Positions 46,574 through 59,139 of a stretch of DNA of 64,000 bases are shown in pieces. A program made the position numbers and the translations under genes. Positions within the stretch are counted from its first letter, which is position 1, and each line of letters starts with the position of its first letter. The DNA lies in the NCBI GenBank assembly GCA_026874595.1, contig CM049316.1:52647676-52711675 (forward strand). The letters are read 5' to 3'. The DNA comes from Sipunculus nudus. Lineage: Eukaryota; Annelida; Sipuncula; Golfingiida; Sipunculidae. A model generated the notes under the pieces. That model was not told the DNA's origin, searched no databases, and worked only from the letters and a program-made list of their open reading frames with translations.

Positions 46574-46745
46574 CAATGAAACCTTGAAATTAAGACCCCC
46601 AAATTTGGACCTTGATAAAGTGGTCGCATTTTAGGTGGTCGTCCAAGCAAGGTCTGATATACAGCGCAAAAAAAATGGGACCGAGAAAAAGTTGTCGTTT
46701 TTTTAAGGTGGTCGTTAAACTTGGTGGTTATGTAAGGTTTTACTA
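46574..46745. mobile_element. Decayed TA-type MITE
   Basis: CAATGAAACCTTGAAATTAAG on the left, with the last base of this string trimmed by decay, and the inverse of AGTAAAACCTTACATAACC on the right. GTGGTCG boxes are repeated inside. Related by its ends to the element at 51596. Confidence 0.6.
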
Positions 46746-46763
46746 TATATGACCATCAACAAC

Positions 46764-46980
46764 CTTAAACAAAATCTGACTGACATCTAACTTGACTCTG
46801 TAAACCAGCCAACAACCCAGCAGGGTGAGCAGACACACGATGGAAGTGTAATCTCCTGATTTACTGATTGTGAATGAAATGGACATGTGAGGTATAGCTG
46901 ATGGGAGAGCAGGATTCATTGTAAGGTTACCCACAGACACACCTGGGGGCCAGTGACAGGTTATGAAGTCCTGGTCCAAC
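46764..46980 (-). CDS. Candidate internal exon with a membrane-segment-like stretch
   Basis: On the minus strand an excellent acceptor (ttaacctgtctccctccag) precedes an open 217-nt segment. It begins with one nt of a split codon, then LDQDFITCHWPPGVSVGNL, and later YTSIVCLLTLLGCWLVYRV, a hydrophobic run able to span a membrane, then KLDVSQILFK. The donor is weak (AAG|GTTGTT at 46761-46763), and the frame stops inside the adjacent MITE at 46743. The pattern LLTLLG...VKLD faintly recalls PIG-H, but not enough to name it. Function unassigned. Confidence 0.4.
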
Positions 46981-47310
46981 CTGGAGGGAGACAGGTTAAT
47001 TAAAGTGCAAATAAACGATCCTCAGGTCACAGTGTCTGCGGTTAACGAGAGACAACAGTGCCATTAGGGGGCTTAATTATTCCGCTATTTTCCACGAGCT
47101 TTCTAAGCAGGTATTTAACAGAGCTGAGACAATACTGATGATACTAATTAACTGACTTAGTGTTCCACATGCTGAGGATCAGGGCCCTCTGTAGGGATTA
47201 GTAATGTCAACAAGTCTCCAGGTCTGTTATGACTGATGTTTTATTAGAGCCTCCTGCTCTGCTGTGAGTGCTTTGGCTGATCTTGTTGGAGAACTCAAGG
47301 TGTTACTTAT
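46981..47310. other. Candidate conserved noncoding block
   Basis: Complex repeat-free sequence with homeodomain-type sites (TTAATTA, CTTAATTATT), GTTAAC, AATAAACG and an AGGTCACAG. Texture like intronic enhancers. Conservation untested. Confidence 0.3.
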
Positions 47311-48836
47311 GATTACCTGCTAAAGCCAAAAGCAAAGATTGGTGGAGTAAAGCAACACTTAGGAGTCATCAAGATGAAACTCATTACGAAATGAACCATT
47401 GGAAGTGAAAGCTTGATCCTGTGTAACTTACTCCGTGCCATGCCATGTACATATTTAAATATGGTGCTTACACACATATGTGAATTTGAATGTAAGCATT
47501 TATATAAGCAAATCTTTAGTTTTATTTCTTTATTAGTACAATTATAAGAAATGTTCAAGCACTTGCTTTGGTTTATATATTATTTATGAATATGTATTTA
47601 CAGCAAATAAAAATCAATATCTAGGTATATCAGGGGTCCATTTCTCTCCCATTAAGGCGAGGTGATATGCTTAAAACAGAACAGGTCTGAAATTTGAGAG
47701 GGCAAATCCTCTTGATTTTTTGTAAAATTTTCACAGCAAGCACTTGAACATATTTTGAGATTATTGAGATAAAAAGAGTGTGATGGACAGCCAAACAGAC
47801 GGAAAAACTGAATACTTATAATATTTTAAAGATACTTAGAACAAACCTTTGAATGGAAAAATATTTAAATTTTTAATTACAAAAAAATGTGTTATTTTGT
47901 ATAATTTTGAAGAATTATAATCTTAAATTGTGCTAAATTAGGAGGGATATTAAGTTTTAAGTACAAAAAATCAATTATTTTTTTAAGGTGAATCAGACAG
48001 TTTAAATCTGAATACTGAATGATTATGTGATTTTTTTTGGCATATTCAAGTTATCAATGGAACTGTAAACCAGCATATTAAATAATATAAATGTTAATAA
48101 GATACATTTTCCCTCCAAACTGCAGTAAAGCTGTGCTGCCTCCAGATTTTATAAATGTTTGCAAAAAAAGTACATCAATATGAATCAATACCTAAGTGCA
48201 GAACTGTCTGCAAAATGTTCCTGTGTGCTCAACCATCTGCTGGTGTAATATGTACTATTATATGAGCAGTCATAACTAGGGGGTCTTAGTACTGAATATT
48301 TCAAGTCACTAGCATATCATCTCTTGTTTGGTTGGGACAGGTGCACATGACTTCATCAGGGGTGGGTTTTCTTTGAGCTGATGTCATCTGCTGGATGCAC
48401 AGTTTCTGGCAGATCATGCAGAGATAGACCTCCATTAAAAACTACCAAATAACGCCAAATCTTTTAGATTTATTGGTATAAATATATGAAATGGCCCCTT
48501 AAGACACACTTGGCTTCCTTCCCTAATAATCTTGGCTCAGGACATCTTTAAACCTTATATATGAATAAGGCCAAGAACAACACAGTCTTTATAATCCTAC
48601 TAACCATTTTTAAATGGCTAACACTACATTATGATTGTTAAACTTTTCCTGTCAATAGGTAGAGAACATAACGGTGTTAAATCCCACATTCCACTCCAGG
48701 TCTTGTCATGTAACAAATTATGACAGAGAATTCACTGTCTTTTACATAGTGAAGAGTTTACGTGTCAACACAAATGTCTGATGTAACAGAAAGTTTATAT
48801 ATAATTACAGATATACACTACCAAGTACTGTTATGG
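47311..48836. other. AT-rich unique DNA with decayed element end
   Basis: GATGGACAGCCAAACAGACGG near 47783, split here from its flanks, resembles the preterminal module of the tandem-core elements. No gene is supported. Confidence 0.4.
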
Positions 48837-49140
48837 TAATATGTTAAGTCCATTTTTATATTTACATTTGAAAAGCTGAGAGGGTATGTCCTTGTTATTT
48901 GGGGGTAGTCAAATGCAAAATAGGATTGCAGAAATAACTATGATAACCAGGAAAAGAAAGGAAATTGAGTAATTGACTGTTTTGTGCTGAATGAACAATT
49001 ACAGGGATTAAAGTCTTTATAGGAATTATAAAGATAACAGATATACATATTTGCAACTGCACAAGAATATATATATATATATATACTGACAATGGAAAAG
49101 CGCCATTCCTATACCTCAGTTGACTTAGTCATCTTAGCTC
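48837..49140. mobile_element. Decayed family B copy (uninterrupted site)
   Basis: ACATTTGAAAAGCTGAGAGG and GTAGTCAAATGCAAAA match the family B copy at 40384 onward, and the preceding CCATTTTTATAT matches its sequence just before the 39280 insertion. A hairpin-like ACCTCAGTTGACTTAGTCAT with CTTAGCTCA lies at 49113-49141. Confidence 0.55.
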
Positions 49141-49555
49141 AAAACTATTAGCAGACAAAGCCATCCTGGCAACTTCCAAAGTGGTCAGAAATGACACCTA
49201 TGTTAAACAGTTAACAGATTATTTTTCATGGAAATCAAGCATATTTTATTGAAAGTAAGGAAAACAAATTCTGTAGAAATGCCAAGATCAATCTTTCAAC
49301 AATTCGTTTTCTGAAGAATAGCAACTGTAGGAAACAAAATCACACACCCAGTCTGATAACTTTTACACATGGTAGAAAATGGACTGGAAAATAAAAACTC
49401 AGTATTTTAAATAATAAATAACCTACGGGCAACTGGGTGAAGTTATATCAACCAAAATGCACAGAAAAATTTAATAATTTGATTAGCATACTGGTAAATG
49501 GATTGAAGCTTACAGAGTTTTAGGATTTACATGTTTATACATAATATATATTAAC
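49141..49555. other. AT-rich unique DNA
   Basis: No feature seen. Confidence 0.5.
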
Positions 49556-50840
49556 AGAAGGAGCTGCAGTGAATAATACCCCAGGCTTGTACACACTGAT
49601 GAATGATTGTAGGCAGTCTAGGCCGACAGTAGAACGGCACCCACACATGGTCTTAGTTACCCTTCCCCCATGATATTCATCCTGACTTGCAACAACCCAA
49701 GAAGTTTGGTACTGGCACCCTACACTTGTCTGACATGATGCTAATGAATGCTAACATCGCCCAGAAACAGAGCAGGGTCACGTAAAGGCCACAACTCCAT
49801 TTTGTACTTTTCATCCACTGAACTGTATGGTATCCTTGCTGAACAAACTGTTTAGCTTCCAGCTGGCAATCCGTTTAATCTAATGGCCAAATATTTTGTC
49901 AGAGTGGCAATGACAATCGTATTAACTTGGCCAGACAATGGCTCCACCCTCTCCCGCAGGGACTGCTCTCCATTGTGGGATGCTATAATCCTGGCTAATA
50001 CCGGCCAATTGCTGGCTAGATACCCAGCCATGTAAGAGCTGTGCAAATGAAGCCTCTTCTTACCCTAAGTGTGTAAATAGGCCTAAGTAATACCACCCTC
50101 CCCGACAATAAGAAAACAATGGAGCACTACTCTGAAACACGTGCAAGTAAGTATTAAGTGAGGGTATCTGACTAAGTCTGGTAGCAGGCAGTCATATCGA
50201 GCAGACACACCAGTGGGTAATCGCTATGGATGTACGACACTCTCCAGGACCAGCGGTGACACCACACTCATCCTTCAGCAATTATTTCTCCATTGATTTG
50301 ACAAAATGTGGCCCTTCATTAAAGGATTTTGCTAAGCCCTTGAAGCAGACCCCATCCATTTTGTCTCAGAAATCACTATTGATGTGTGGATGGGCAACAA
50401 CAGCAAATCAGCCACACGATGGATGCCAGAGATTTGACAAAGCACCTGGAGCTAGCACCAGATCGTTTCCACCAATTTTCTTTCTTAATCTGCTACATCT
50501 TGTTCCGATTAAGTTATAGAGCTGTCCCATTTGCGTCTTGCTAATGCAGATGAATTAAGCAGGTTAAAACTTTGGATACATGTGTCATCTTCAAAAAGGC
50601 TTATCTCATGCTTGGGGATGCCAGTCATGTCCAGTTGGACTGTGCACCTGCAGCTTAAACTGAGATGAGACACTACATTTAGGGTTCATCCTGACCCACT
50701 GATCGCCCCTGGCAGAAATATGCCACATTATGACTGTTATCTTTGTGTGGCAGACGCCATGAACAAACATCCGCTTTGTTGTTCTAAGTGGGGACATGGA
50801 ATTTACACAGACCTAGGAAACACAACGATAGCTATTCAAA
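49556..50840. other. Large candidate conserved noncoding block
   Basis: About 1.3 kb of complex, repeat-free sequence. SOX-type motifs occur as AGACAATGG (about 49933), CCATTGTG (about 49971), AACAATGG (about 50116) and CTTTGTTG (about 50773). Homeodomain-type motifs include GTTTAATCTAATGG (about 49871). Long frames on both strands (65 codons minus at 49852-50046; 98 codons plus at 50226-50519) fit low stop density rather than coding. Two splice-like pairs near 50065-50150 are ambiguous because they sit on opposite strands. Confidence 0.35.
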
Positions 50841-51218
50841 TCACCAAAAAAGAACAATAGCCTAACAAATGCATGTCACAACCGAACAACTGGCCTGGGC
50901 ATCTCCTGTGGAATATCCAATGTAACTTGGTTGCCTGCCCAAACACCAGTTCCCCAATAATGAAGTGAATAACAATATTTCTGAAAGAGAAGGAACATTA
51001 TTTATCCAGCAGTGCTTACAGAGTGAGCTCTTCAAGCGCAGTTCATCCACGTGTATGGACGTTGTGATCTTATCAGTCTCCCACACTTGCAGCTGCTGAC
51101 TGACCCTACAACTAGTTTATCTGATTTGCAGTCCAGTTAAGTCCTTATCCCATTCCTTGTAAAAGCATTTTTGTTCTTTTTTTCTGTCACATGAGTGGGA
51201 AATGTTTCTTCTACTTAC
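50841..51218. other. Unique intronic-type DNA
   Basis: Moderately complex sequence; a 75-codon minus frame has no motif. Lies immediately 3' (minus sense) of the exon at 51219. Confidence 0.4.
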
Positions 51219-51280
51219 TTTCCGCATGTATGGTTCCAGCTGAGACAACAGCTTTGCTTCAACCATATTCAAGACCTCAT
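51219..51280 (-). CDS. Candidate internal exon, 62 nt
   Basis: On the minus strand an acceptor (acatggtttttcag) joins 62 nt open in one frame, encoding EVLNMVEAKLLSQLEPYMRK after a split first codon, followed by a consensus donor GTAAGTAG (from 51218 downward). The peptide is a plausible charged amphipathic helix and codon use is gene-like. Both splice sites are strong, making this one of the best exon candidates. I cannot name the protein. It would lie on the same strand as the candidates at 46764 and 59003. Confidence 0.55.
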
Positions 51281-51595
51281 CTGAAAAACCATGTACTTTT
51301 ATTTATATATTAACAAATCTTGTAACATAAAGTATAATTTCCCTTTACTTTCACATTAACAAGTAAACAATGTCATCCTGTATTTTTTTTTTTAATATGT
51401 TAAATTATGTACATTCATGAATGTACCTATATTTATAAATATACATAAGAATTATTATAATCATTTATGATGTACATGAATGAAAGGATATATGTTATAT
51501 TATATGATGTTTGTAGTATATTATATTACATGAATAGCCTAGGAACCTCAAGACTAAAGGTTTCATTTTCTAGTCAAAGACAATTTTTCTATTTA
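51281..51595. other. AT-rich unique DNA
   Basis: Contains ATATTATATTACATGAAT-like stretches; no feature assigned. Confidence 0.5.
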
Positions 51596-52185
51596 CAGTA
51601 AAACCTTGAAATTATGACTACCAATAGGACCTGGACATAGTGGTCACATCTTCAAGATGGTTTTCTTAGTGAGGTTTGACTGGCAAAAATCTAACAAAAG
51701 CCATATGGCTAAATGTTGTTAATTACAGGTGCTCTGTGACAGCATTGGTAGTGATCGTTACTGGTTGGAAGTAGTTACCGGTATTACGTTTTCCACCAAT
51801 CTCTACATAATTACACATGGTCCATTTCATCAGATTGAGTTAAAATTAACAATACTGTAAAAAATGAGTTAAAGTCAAACTGAAACAGCATATTTGGAAA
51901 TGTCAATTGATTATTACTCACATTATAATAGGAACAATGAGTGGTTGTTCAATATTTACATAGAAGTTATATCATAATCAGTAACAATAGATCCATCAAT
52001 AGGATACAAATGCAGTTTTACCCAGATCAAAGTAAAAGGATAATACCTCAAATTGAAAAAGGGATGCCACCCACTATTCTGAGATTTAAATGTAAATGTG
52101 AGGAAAAATAATCAGGACCATGTAAAGTGGTTGTTTTGTGAAGGACATGGCTATACTAAGGTAGCCATCAGGCAAGGTTTGACTG
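51596..52185. mobile_element. 590-bp TA-flanked DNA transposon relic
   Basis: Left end CAGTAAAACCTTG, right end the inverse of CAGTCAAACCTTG, with TA on both sides (51594-51595, 52186-52187). GTGGTCACATCTTC and GTGGTTGTTTTGTG boxes near the two ends are inverted counterparts of those in the element at 46574. No transposase. Confidence 0.75.
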
Positions 52186-52259
52186 TATTATTATCTGTTA
52201 TGTGAAGGACATGGCTATACTAAGGTAGCCATCAGGCAAGGTTTGACTGTATTATTATC
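52137..52259. repeat. 59-bp direct duplication of the transposon right end
   Basis: 52137-52195 is repeated exactly or nearly so at 52201-52259 (TGTGAAGGACATGGCTATAC onward), separated by 5 bp. The TIR and its flank are both duplicated. Confidence 0.9.
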
Positions 52260-53110
52260 ATAAAGATTGACTCAGTTTTAAACTGTCTATGTTGCACTGT
52301 TGCATTCATACAATGAACCTGAGTAAGGTATATCTATTAATTCATGGAAATCCTGTCAATTTTTGCTGTTCAAATAATTATTATTAGTGTAGCACCTAGT
52401 CACACAAACAAGACTGAATCATATCTCCAAACATCCTGAACCAAGCAACCATTACAACATTTAGTGGTGGTTTTGTAATTAGAAGAGCTTATGGATCGGC
52501 AAATTTGTTATTTAAAAGTACAAGACTGTTAACTACACTGAGTGTCATGATTATATCATTAACAGGCCCCAGCGGCACCTCTGTAATCTCATATACCAGT
52601 AACATCTGTAAAAGTTGTTGTGTGAACAATCCAAGGTTTATGATATACTGCATCCTTGTTTATCAAACCAAGCCAACCTCTGCAGCAAATCAGGACAATA
52701 AGTGTGTCAGCGTGTGGTCCTGACAATCCACAGACTTATTACACAAAATGAGGAACAGCAATCCAAATTAATATATACAGAGAGCGGCCCTATCTGATTC
52801 TGCCTGTGACTCTCCTGTAATCTATACAAAGGAGTTCTACAGATATAGATAGTTTCTTGTTTGTTTTACTAGTGCTGAAGAAGAGGAGTTGTGTGGTGGT
52901 ACTTTACTACTGTCACCTCTAACCCAAACTCCTATTTACAAGGGTATGTACAGCCATTACATGCGCCTGGTCTGTTTTTTTAGAACAGCTGTTTGTTTGT
53001 GACACCTTAACAAAAGAGGAAAATGATATCTTGTCTGTGTTTAAAATTAACTACATGTGGAATACTTTTTTTTTCAAATACTTTTCATTCTGCCTTTCAG
53101 ACAACTTGAA

Positions 53111-53113
<3 letters not shown>
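52260..53113. other. AT-rich unique DNA
   Basis: No gene or repeat supported. Confidence 0.5.

Positions 53114-53203
<90 letters not shown>
53114..53203. repeat. (AT)n microsatellite, about 90 bp
   Basis: One CAT interruption near 53181; otherwise perfect. Confidence 0.95.
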
Positions 53204-53500
53204 TAGTATTTTATTGTATTCAGTGTGTGACTATGCTTTTTAAACTGCTTTTACTTAACAGCAGATTAATTGAGTTTTGCTGATGACGTTTACTCCAGAA
53301 CTAAAGTTTTCAAAGCAAAGATTCTTGCTTATTTGATTATGACCATTTATATTTTAAGAAATTATTTTCTTTCATTGTGTAATGTGAAATTATAAAAATT
53401 TCTTTAAAAATGGTTTAACTATACAGATTTATACAATCTCTTTGTTGAATAAAAAATATCTGAGTGTGTGCTGTATATTATGACCTGAGATCTCATTATA

Positions 53501-53944
53501 CTGTGGTTGGGTTTCAAATTTGCAATTTTCAGAAATGCATAATCATTGTAAAAATAAAACATCATGAATAAGACATCCCTTTAAAGGAGGTGACCAGTGA
53601 TTTATTGTGTAGCCTGGTTGGCATCTTCTCATATGTGTGCATGTAGCACTGAAATTCTAAAAACTGGAAAAAAACTGGTGAAACTGGAAACAGTGAAAGA
53701 GACTGATGTTAGATGTGAATTCAGATCAGATCTTTTATATAATCTGCCATAAATTAAAATGAATGTCCACTCATTCTTTCTAATGGGTCCTTGTCAAACT
53801 GCAAAGATTTTGCATCCATATTGAACATTCATACTTTTACATTATGTTTAGGTTATTGTGACTGTGAAAATAAAACTCTTGCAAAACACTAAATCATTTG
53901 AAAATCCAGAAAACTCAACCCCACAAATATAAAGCTAACCACAT
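53501..53944. mobile_element. CpG-depleted copy of MITE family A
   Basis: Left CTGTGGTTGGGTTTCAAATT and right TATAAAGCTAACCACAT match the ends of the element at 15446, and TA lies on both sides. Nearly every CpG of the 15446 copy's 3' end appears here as TG or CA (TCGCGAAAATGAAAC versus CTGTGAAAATAAAAC). Confidence 0.75.
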
Positions 53945-54479
53945 TACATTTAATTTTCCCATAATCATGACACTACATGTGACCTTCATCAACAGCAAGA
54001 CTCAAGGTCAGTTCTCTTCTATGTATAAACCATTTTTATCCATGTCCAAGTTAAAATTTTCTAAAATATCATTAACATCTCTCTTTTATAGTGGCTGCTA
54101 GAACCTGCTAGAACTTTGACCAGTAATTCAGCTGAAACAGATCAATGAGTAAAATCAGCTCTGCCATTAAAACTCCAAGTGAGTTCAATGCTAGTTTTTC
54201 AAATTATCTTGGGCTGGTTGTAACCTTTAACATACGTGTGATAATTAGTAAAACAATGATTTGTAAGTTGAGATACAGCAAGTCACATGCTCAAGCTGAA
54301 TGAGCAGGAAGCAATCTGAGCAATGATGTCATGCCATCTAAACAACCTCTACTGAAGAAATAAGGCCACTATTTATTAATGTGATCTTAAGAAATCTGTC
54401 AGGCACATGTCCACATCATGTAATTTAAGTTCCCACATATTAGTTAGTCATCAGTGATGATAATCACAAAAGATGATTT

Positions 54480-55680
54480 AATAAATTCTTGGTTTGTTTT
54501 GCATTGTAACATCAGGTATAATTAAAAACAACCCTGACAGTGGTTTATCTCCTATGCTTCCAGAGTGTGTCCTAAGTGCATATCAATTAACTCAAGTCAT
54601 ATTAATACCTGGTACACTCAATGACCATATTCACTTGTGCTGTCTTGAACACTGGGCTGTGACATTACATAACAGTACAGCATGTAGTGTTCAAAGTTTG
54701 CATGCAGAAGGTCTATTATGCCTGTGCCCAGACAACAGCAAGAGATCAATGTAAATTGGTGAATCCTCGGAGGCCAGGCTAATTGAAAGATGTGCTGTAT
54801 TAGTAGATATACCGGGCAGGATGAATTTTCATTACGTGCACATGATGGTATTACAGCATTCTCCAGCGGGCGGGTTCATGACACTGGCTAAAACGCTGCC
54901 GTCCCCACAGATGGGGCAGGGGGGCCCTATTTAATTTTCTCGACATCATTCATCATTGATAATTGAATAAATTCTCTGTTTGCATGGATCACATTGTGAC
55001 AAGTGATTTTCCATGAAGTGGATGTCTTGCCAACAATTTGGCTGCAATCCCCCAGTTTACTTAACTAACGAGCTCAGGGAACAATCGCGCGGGTCGCTCC
55101 TGGCCGTTTTACATGCGTATGCGCTCACTTAGCTTGGGTTTTATTCGCTATTGCACCAACTGATTCCTCCACTAATTCATCAGAGTGACCCTCTAACCCA
55201 ATTAGCTTTGTTGATGAAAAGCTTTGTGCAAGCAATTTTGATTGCAATATTACCGGGCCACCACTGTAAGTCGAGTACACAATGCTCTGTTCACTCCACA
55301 AGGAAGGTACAGGGCGACTTATGGACTTTAATCAATACAGGGGGTCCCAATTAATTGACTGTATATGTGCAGGCCTCCTTTCAGACAAATCTAATAAGCC
55401 ACCAGAAACTGATACAGGTATTAGCTGCCCAGAATTGAAAATGTGCTTAGCATGACAATGGAGAGGAATATCTGATATTATCCTATGAAGAATGGGGCGA
55501 GTGTGGCAACCAATTGTCTGCTAAATGCATCATTACTGCCTCTCTACCTGGTCTTATTGGGTTTGCCAATCACGGCTTCTAGCAGTGTGGATCTGAAGCA
55601 TTTTTAGCCTGCAGGTGTCAGTCATGTGGTGGTGGTAATTTATGGATGTGACAATTAATGTAAGGGGATTTAAATCATCT
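54480..55680. other. Large candidate conserved noncoding block
   Basis: About 1.2 kb of complex, repeat-free sequence with CpG-containing parts (about 55085-55150). Homeodomain/SOX-type motifs include GGCTAATTG, CCAATTAGCTTTGTTG, a perfect CAATTAATTG palindrome at 55348-55357, and GACAATTAATG near 55650. No splice-bounded open frame. The best enhancer-like texture in the window. Confidence 0.4.
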
Positions 55681-57399
55681 GTTGCAGATTTTCCCCTTTG
55701 CAAAACCACAGCAATCTACCATGTCAGCATTCTAAATGTCACACAGCTACATATCATCAAATAAAGCAGTCCATTAGATGACTGTCCTTATCTGTGAAAT
55801 AACTTAGTTTACAGTCCAAGAGATTCAGCAATTTAAGGAAAGAAGATTAGACATGCAACATCATCCACATTTATGAGATGATATTTATTATGTTTCTTGT
55901 TGATACCAGTTGTACAAAACCTGTTATTGTCTCTGTACAACAGCAGGTTGGGCTGGTGGGCTGAGTCATGCCTGATTCATTCTGTTGTAATCAATGCTTT
56001 TAAATCATGCTTGTGATAAAAGCCTCTGAATTAACTAATAGTGCAAGCCCCATTTTTTATCCAGCCACAGTTTCAATGCTTATATCATCATCAATGTCAT
56101 ATCATTTTCCTGAATGAAAAATGGGTTTAAAGCTTTTTAAGAGCTACCCATTCCAGTTATCATTATTCTTTGTTCGCTGGAAAATCAAGCAACAACAATA
56201 ACTTAACAGTGATAAGATCAGGTTCTATTGAAAAAAATGCCATTTCTTCAGTGACAAAAATACTGCATAAAAATGTTGTATATTTATTGCACTGCAAACC
56301 TTTCTATTCTGATAACAGTAATCATAAAATATTTTGTTCTCACATCTGACAAGGAAAGAAACATTTTTCAATCAAGATGTTGACTGTTGTTCTTTATCTA
56401 GTTTCAGCATTATATGTCACAAAAACTCACCCATTTAATCAACTCCATCAGAGTGCAGTATATTTTTTTATATCGAAGGGAACAGTGCCTACCCATATAC
56501 AGGATAGGTCTGTCAATTTTTGGATGAAAACCAGTCTATTTTCATGGGAGAGACTACTACTATAATCATCTATGAAAAATATCCTCCTGCACATGGGGAT
56601 TTTTCATTACATTTCGTCCTCATCAACAGGGTTAATTGCATGGCCATCCCACCAGTTACCCATAAACAACATGGTCATCTATTTAGGCCATACTTTTATC
56701 TAGAATGATTACCCTAATGAATAAAAGTAAACTGAATTTTGTGTCCCAGCAGAAAAAAGCAATAGCAATTTCAAATGCATAAATAATAAATATCAAAGGA
56801 AAAATGTTTTTGTATGAAATGTACAATGTCTTACGAAAATAAGCAATAGTATATATAATATACCTGTAAATATCAGGATAAAATTTATATTTGTAAAGCT
56901 TGTTTTCTTAACTGAGGTCTTTCAGTGTTGCCATTTTATTGTTAAAACATATAAGGCAACTTGTTTTGATAAAATAAAATTGAATATATATGGTATAACA
57001 AATTACAATATATATAACATATTTATACCATATAAGATATAATAAAGTTGCAAGATAAAATAACATATGCAATTAAATAATATAAAAGAACCAAACAGAA
57101 AACATTTTCATCAAATTCACCCTGTTGATAATGTAGCTTTCATCAATAAATTTTTTAATGTTGGTTAGGCTTGTAGACAGAATAAAATATACAAAATATG
57201 CCTATAATTTCAAACAAATAAATTATATAAAAAAATAATGCTTATAACAAAATATTATATGAATATATGAAAAATATATTTCTTAAGCATTCACAATATG
57301 AAATTTACTAAACTGATAGGTAATTACAAAAAGTAAGCAAAACGCTAACAAACATCTTATTACTTCTATACACATGATAAATGTTTAATGTCGATGAAT
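55681..57399. other. AT-rich unique DNA
   Basis: Very AT-rich from 56750 to 57400. A 62-codon plus frame (56377-56565) starts with a hydrophobic run but has no further support. Confidence 0.5.
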
Positions 57400-58420
57400 T
57401 ATATTATTCAGAGCTTTCAGTGTTTCTTCAATACTAAGATTTTAGTATCATTGTCAGAATGGTTAATGTCCCAGCACTGACACCATTAGCCAGTCTGGCA
57501 CAGGAAAGTTCAGTCCTTCAAAGGCCCTCATTAAGTCTTACTAACACAGAGGGAGTCAGAATGCCACAAACTCTACCGCTAACCACACATTAAGGCACGA
57601 AAAATGGACCCAAGTTCAGCGTAAAACATACATCAATTCTCCAAATCACTGCAGCAGCTCTAAGAGACATATGACCAAGAAGAAAGAGTGCAGACTGGCT
57701 TTTGCTGAGTATGTCTTATTTTGGTGGAATTGGCCAGAAAAGGAATAAGCACCAACAAATTGAAAAGAAACCGAAGGGGACATTATTACACTGAAGGGGG
57801 ACAAGCCTTGTACCGCCTTAATTGAAAGTGACTGGAGCGTGAGACTAAGAGACTGACTTTGCCTGTTTCACACCCAGAAAAATTAGACAAGAAAGGATGT
57901 GGCATAGCAATTACTTGAAGACAAAAGGGTAATGCGTGGTAAACACTGGCAGCCATCATGGACTGAATTGATTCTTTGGGGAGAACTTTGCAGATTGATC
58001 TTTGCGGGACATTATGGAAGCAGCACTTTTATCGCCAATGTGGAAATCTGTTACAGAGGCCATTTGCTCTGACAGTTATCTCGTGCTTTGCGCATCACTC
58101 TCCTCGGGCTGAAATCAATTTCTGTGCCTTATCTTTGGCGGCTGGCGAAGTTGGGCCCAGACGGTGCAGACAACTTGTCAAGCAGCATCCCAACACATGT
58201 CGCCATTTCCTTTTGTCAGGCCTGGTCCGATACCAAAAGATTAGTCCTGCATATGAAAAACAGCTCACTGCGTCAGTGCATGCCTACGCATGGAAATTGC
58301 TAATTTAACATTGAATTAAATCAGATTATATTGTGTATGATATGAATACTGCGGCATCTGTGCCTTTTAGGACCCCTCCCCCAATGCCCCATGCAATGTG
58401 AAACTTTGATGTATACCAGC
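57400..58420. other. Candidate conserved noncoding block
   Basis: Complex repeat-free sequence, GC-richer at 57960-58300, where two overlapping plus frames (110 and 71 codons) are open simultaneously, again suggesting composition rather than coding. Contains TGCTAATTTAACATTGAATT near 58298. Confidence 0.35.
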
Positions 58421-58599
58421 CCAACAGCCAATTGTAAATACTATATCAATATTCGGTGAACAGTCCAGTTAACATATGAACAGGCTGGGCTTGTAGCTCT
58501 ATTGTCCTTCAGCTGGATAAACATGTATCCACCAACACCCTCTCCTCCCCCATACCAGCAGATTATCTCTCAGAAAATGTCCACAATGCAAACAATCTG

Positions 58600-58850
58600 C
58601 TTGTTCTATGGATCTTAATTTAAAATATTCTTAAGTAAACATAGAATCAATGAGTGTGATCTGGTAGATTGATGTTTGATGGACATGAGGTCAGAGCCAA
58701 GGAAATTCCTGTCAATCGACACATAATTCATATTGAACGTGGGCAGGAAGTAGGCTGACTTTGTTATTAATGATCCCCTCCGTTTCTTATCCGTCACTTC
58801 GGCTTCAACAATAATCAAGTGCTTCCGATCCATATTAATAACCAAAATAA
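58600..58850. other. Candidate regulatory block or exon
   Basis: A 76-codon minus frame (58615-58845; MDRKHLIIVEAEVTDKKRRG at its start) looks partly codon-like, but no acceptor precedes it. The same DNA holds GTCAATCGAC, CTTTGTTATTAATGATC and AACAATAATCAAGTG, resembling TALE, SOX and homeodomain sites. I favour a noncoding element. Confidence 0.3.
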
Positions 58851-59002
58851 CATTGAGAAAACTTAATTTTCTTAAAATTCAATTTATGCATTTAGTTCAA
58901 ATGTCAGGAAATAATTACTACTGCCCTTATTCATTTTTGCATAATTAGAATTCTAAAGCATCATCATCACCTCAGTCTGGACTGTCCAGTTCGTAACTTT
59001 AC

Positions 59003-59139
59003 CTAGAATTTGCTGTGTGGTCATGTTCTGGAGATTTGAAATTCCAAATAAATTTATAATTTATACATGATGATGTGCCTCTAGAATTCATGTTTGATGG
59101 AATAGAGTGTTCGAATTTTTTTCTGTCTATATAAGGGAT
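59003..59139 (-). CDS. Candidate internal exon, 137 nt
   Basis: On the minus strand two good tandem acceptors (tttactttcag before 59159; tgttcttttcttcag before 59139) precede an open segment: IPYIDRKKFEHSIPSNMNSR, then INYKFIWNFKSPEHDH. It ends at TCTAG|GTAAAG (donor 58997-59002). Protein family not recognised. Moderately AT-rich codons reduce confidence. Confidence 0.4.

Noticed and set aside
50065-50150. Exon on minus (ends before GTAAGAAG) or on plus (ends before GTAAGTATT)
   Set aside because: Strong sites on both strands within 90 bp cannot both be real and neither peptide is informative.
49852-50519. Frames of 65 codons (minus) and 98 codons (plus) as genes
   Set aside because: Both lie in a motif-dense noncoding-like block; neither shows a family signature or consistent splice sites.
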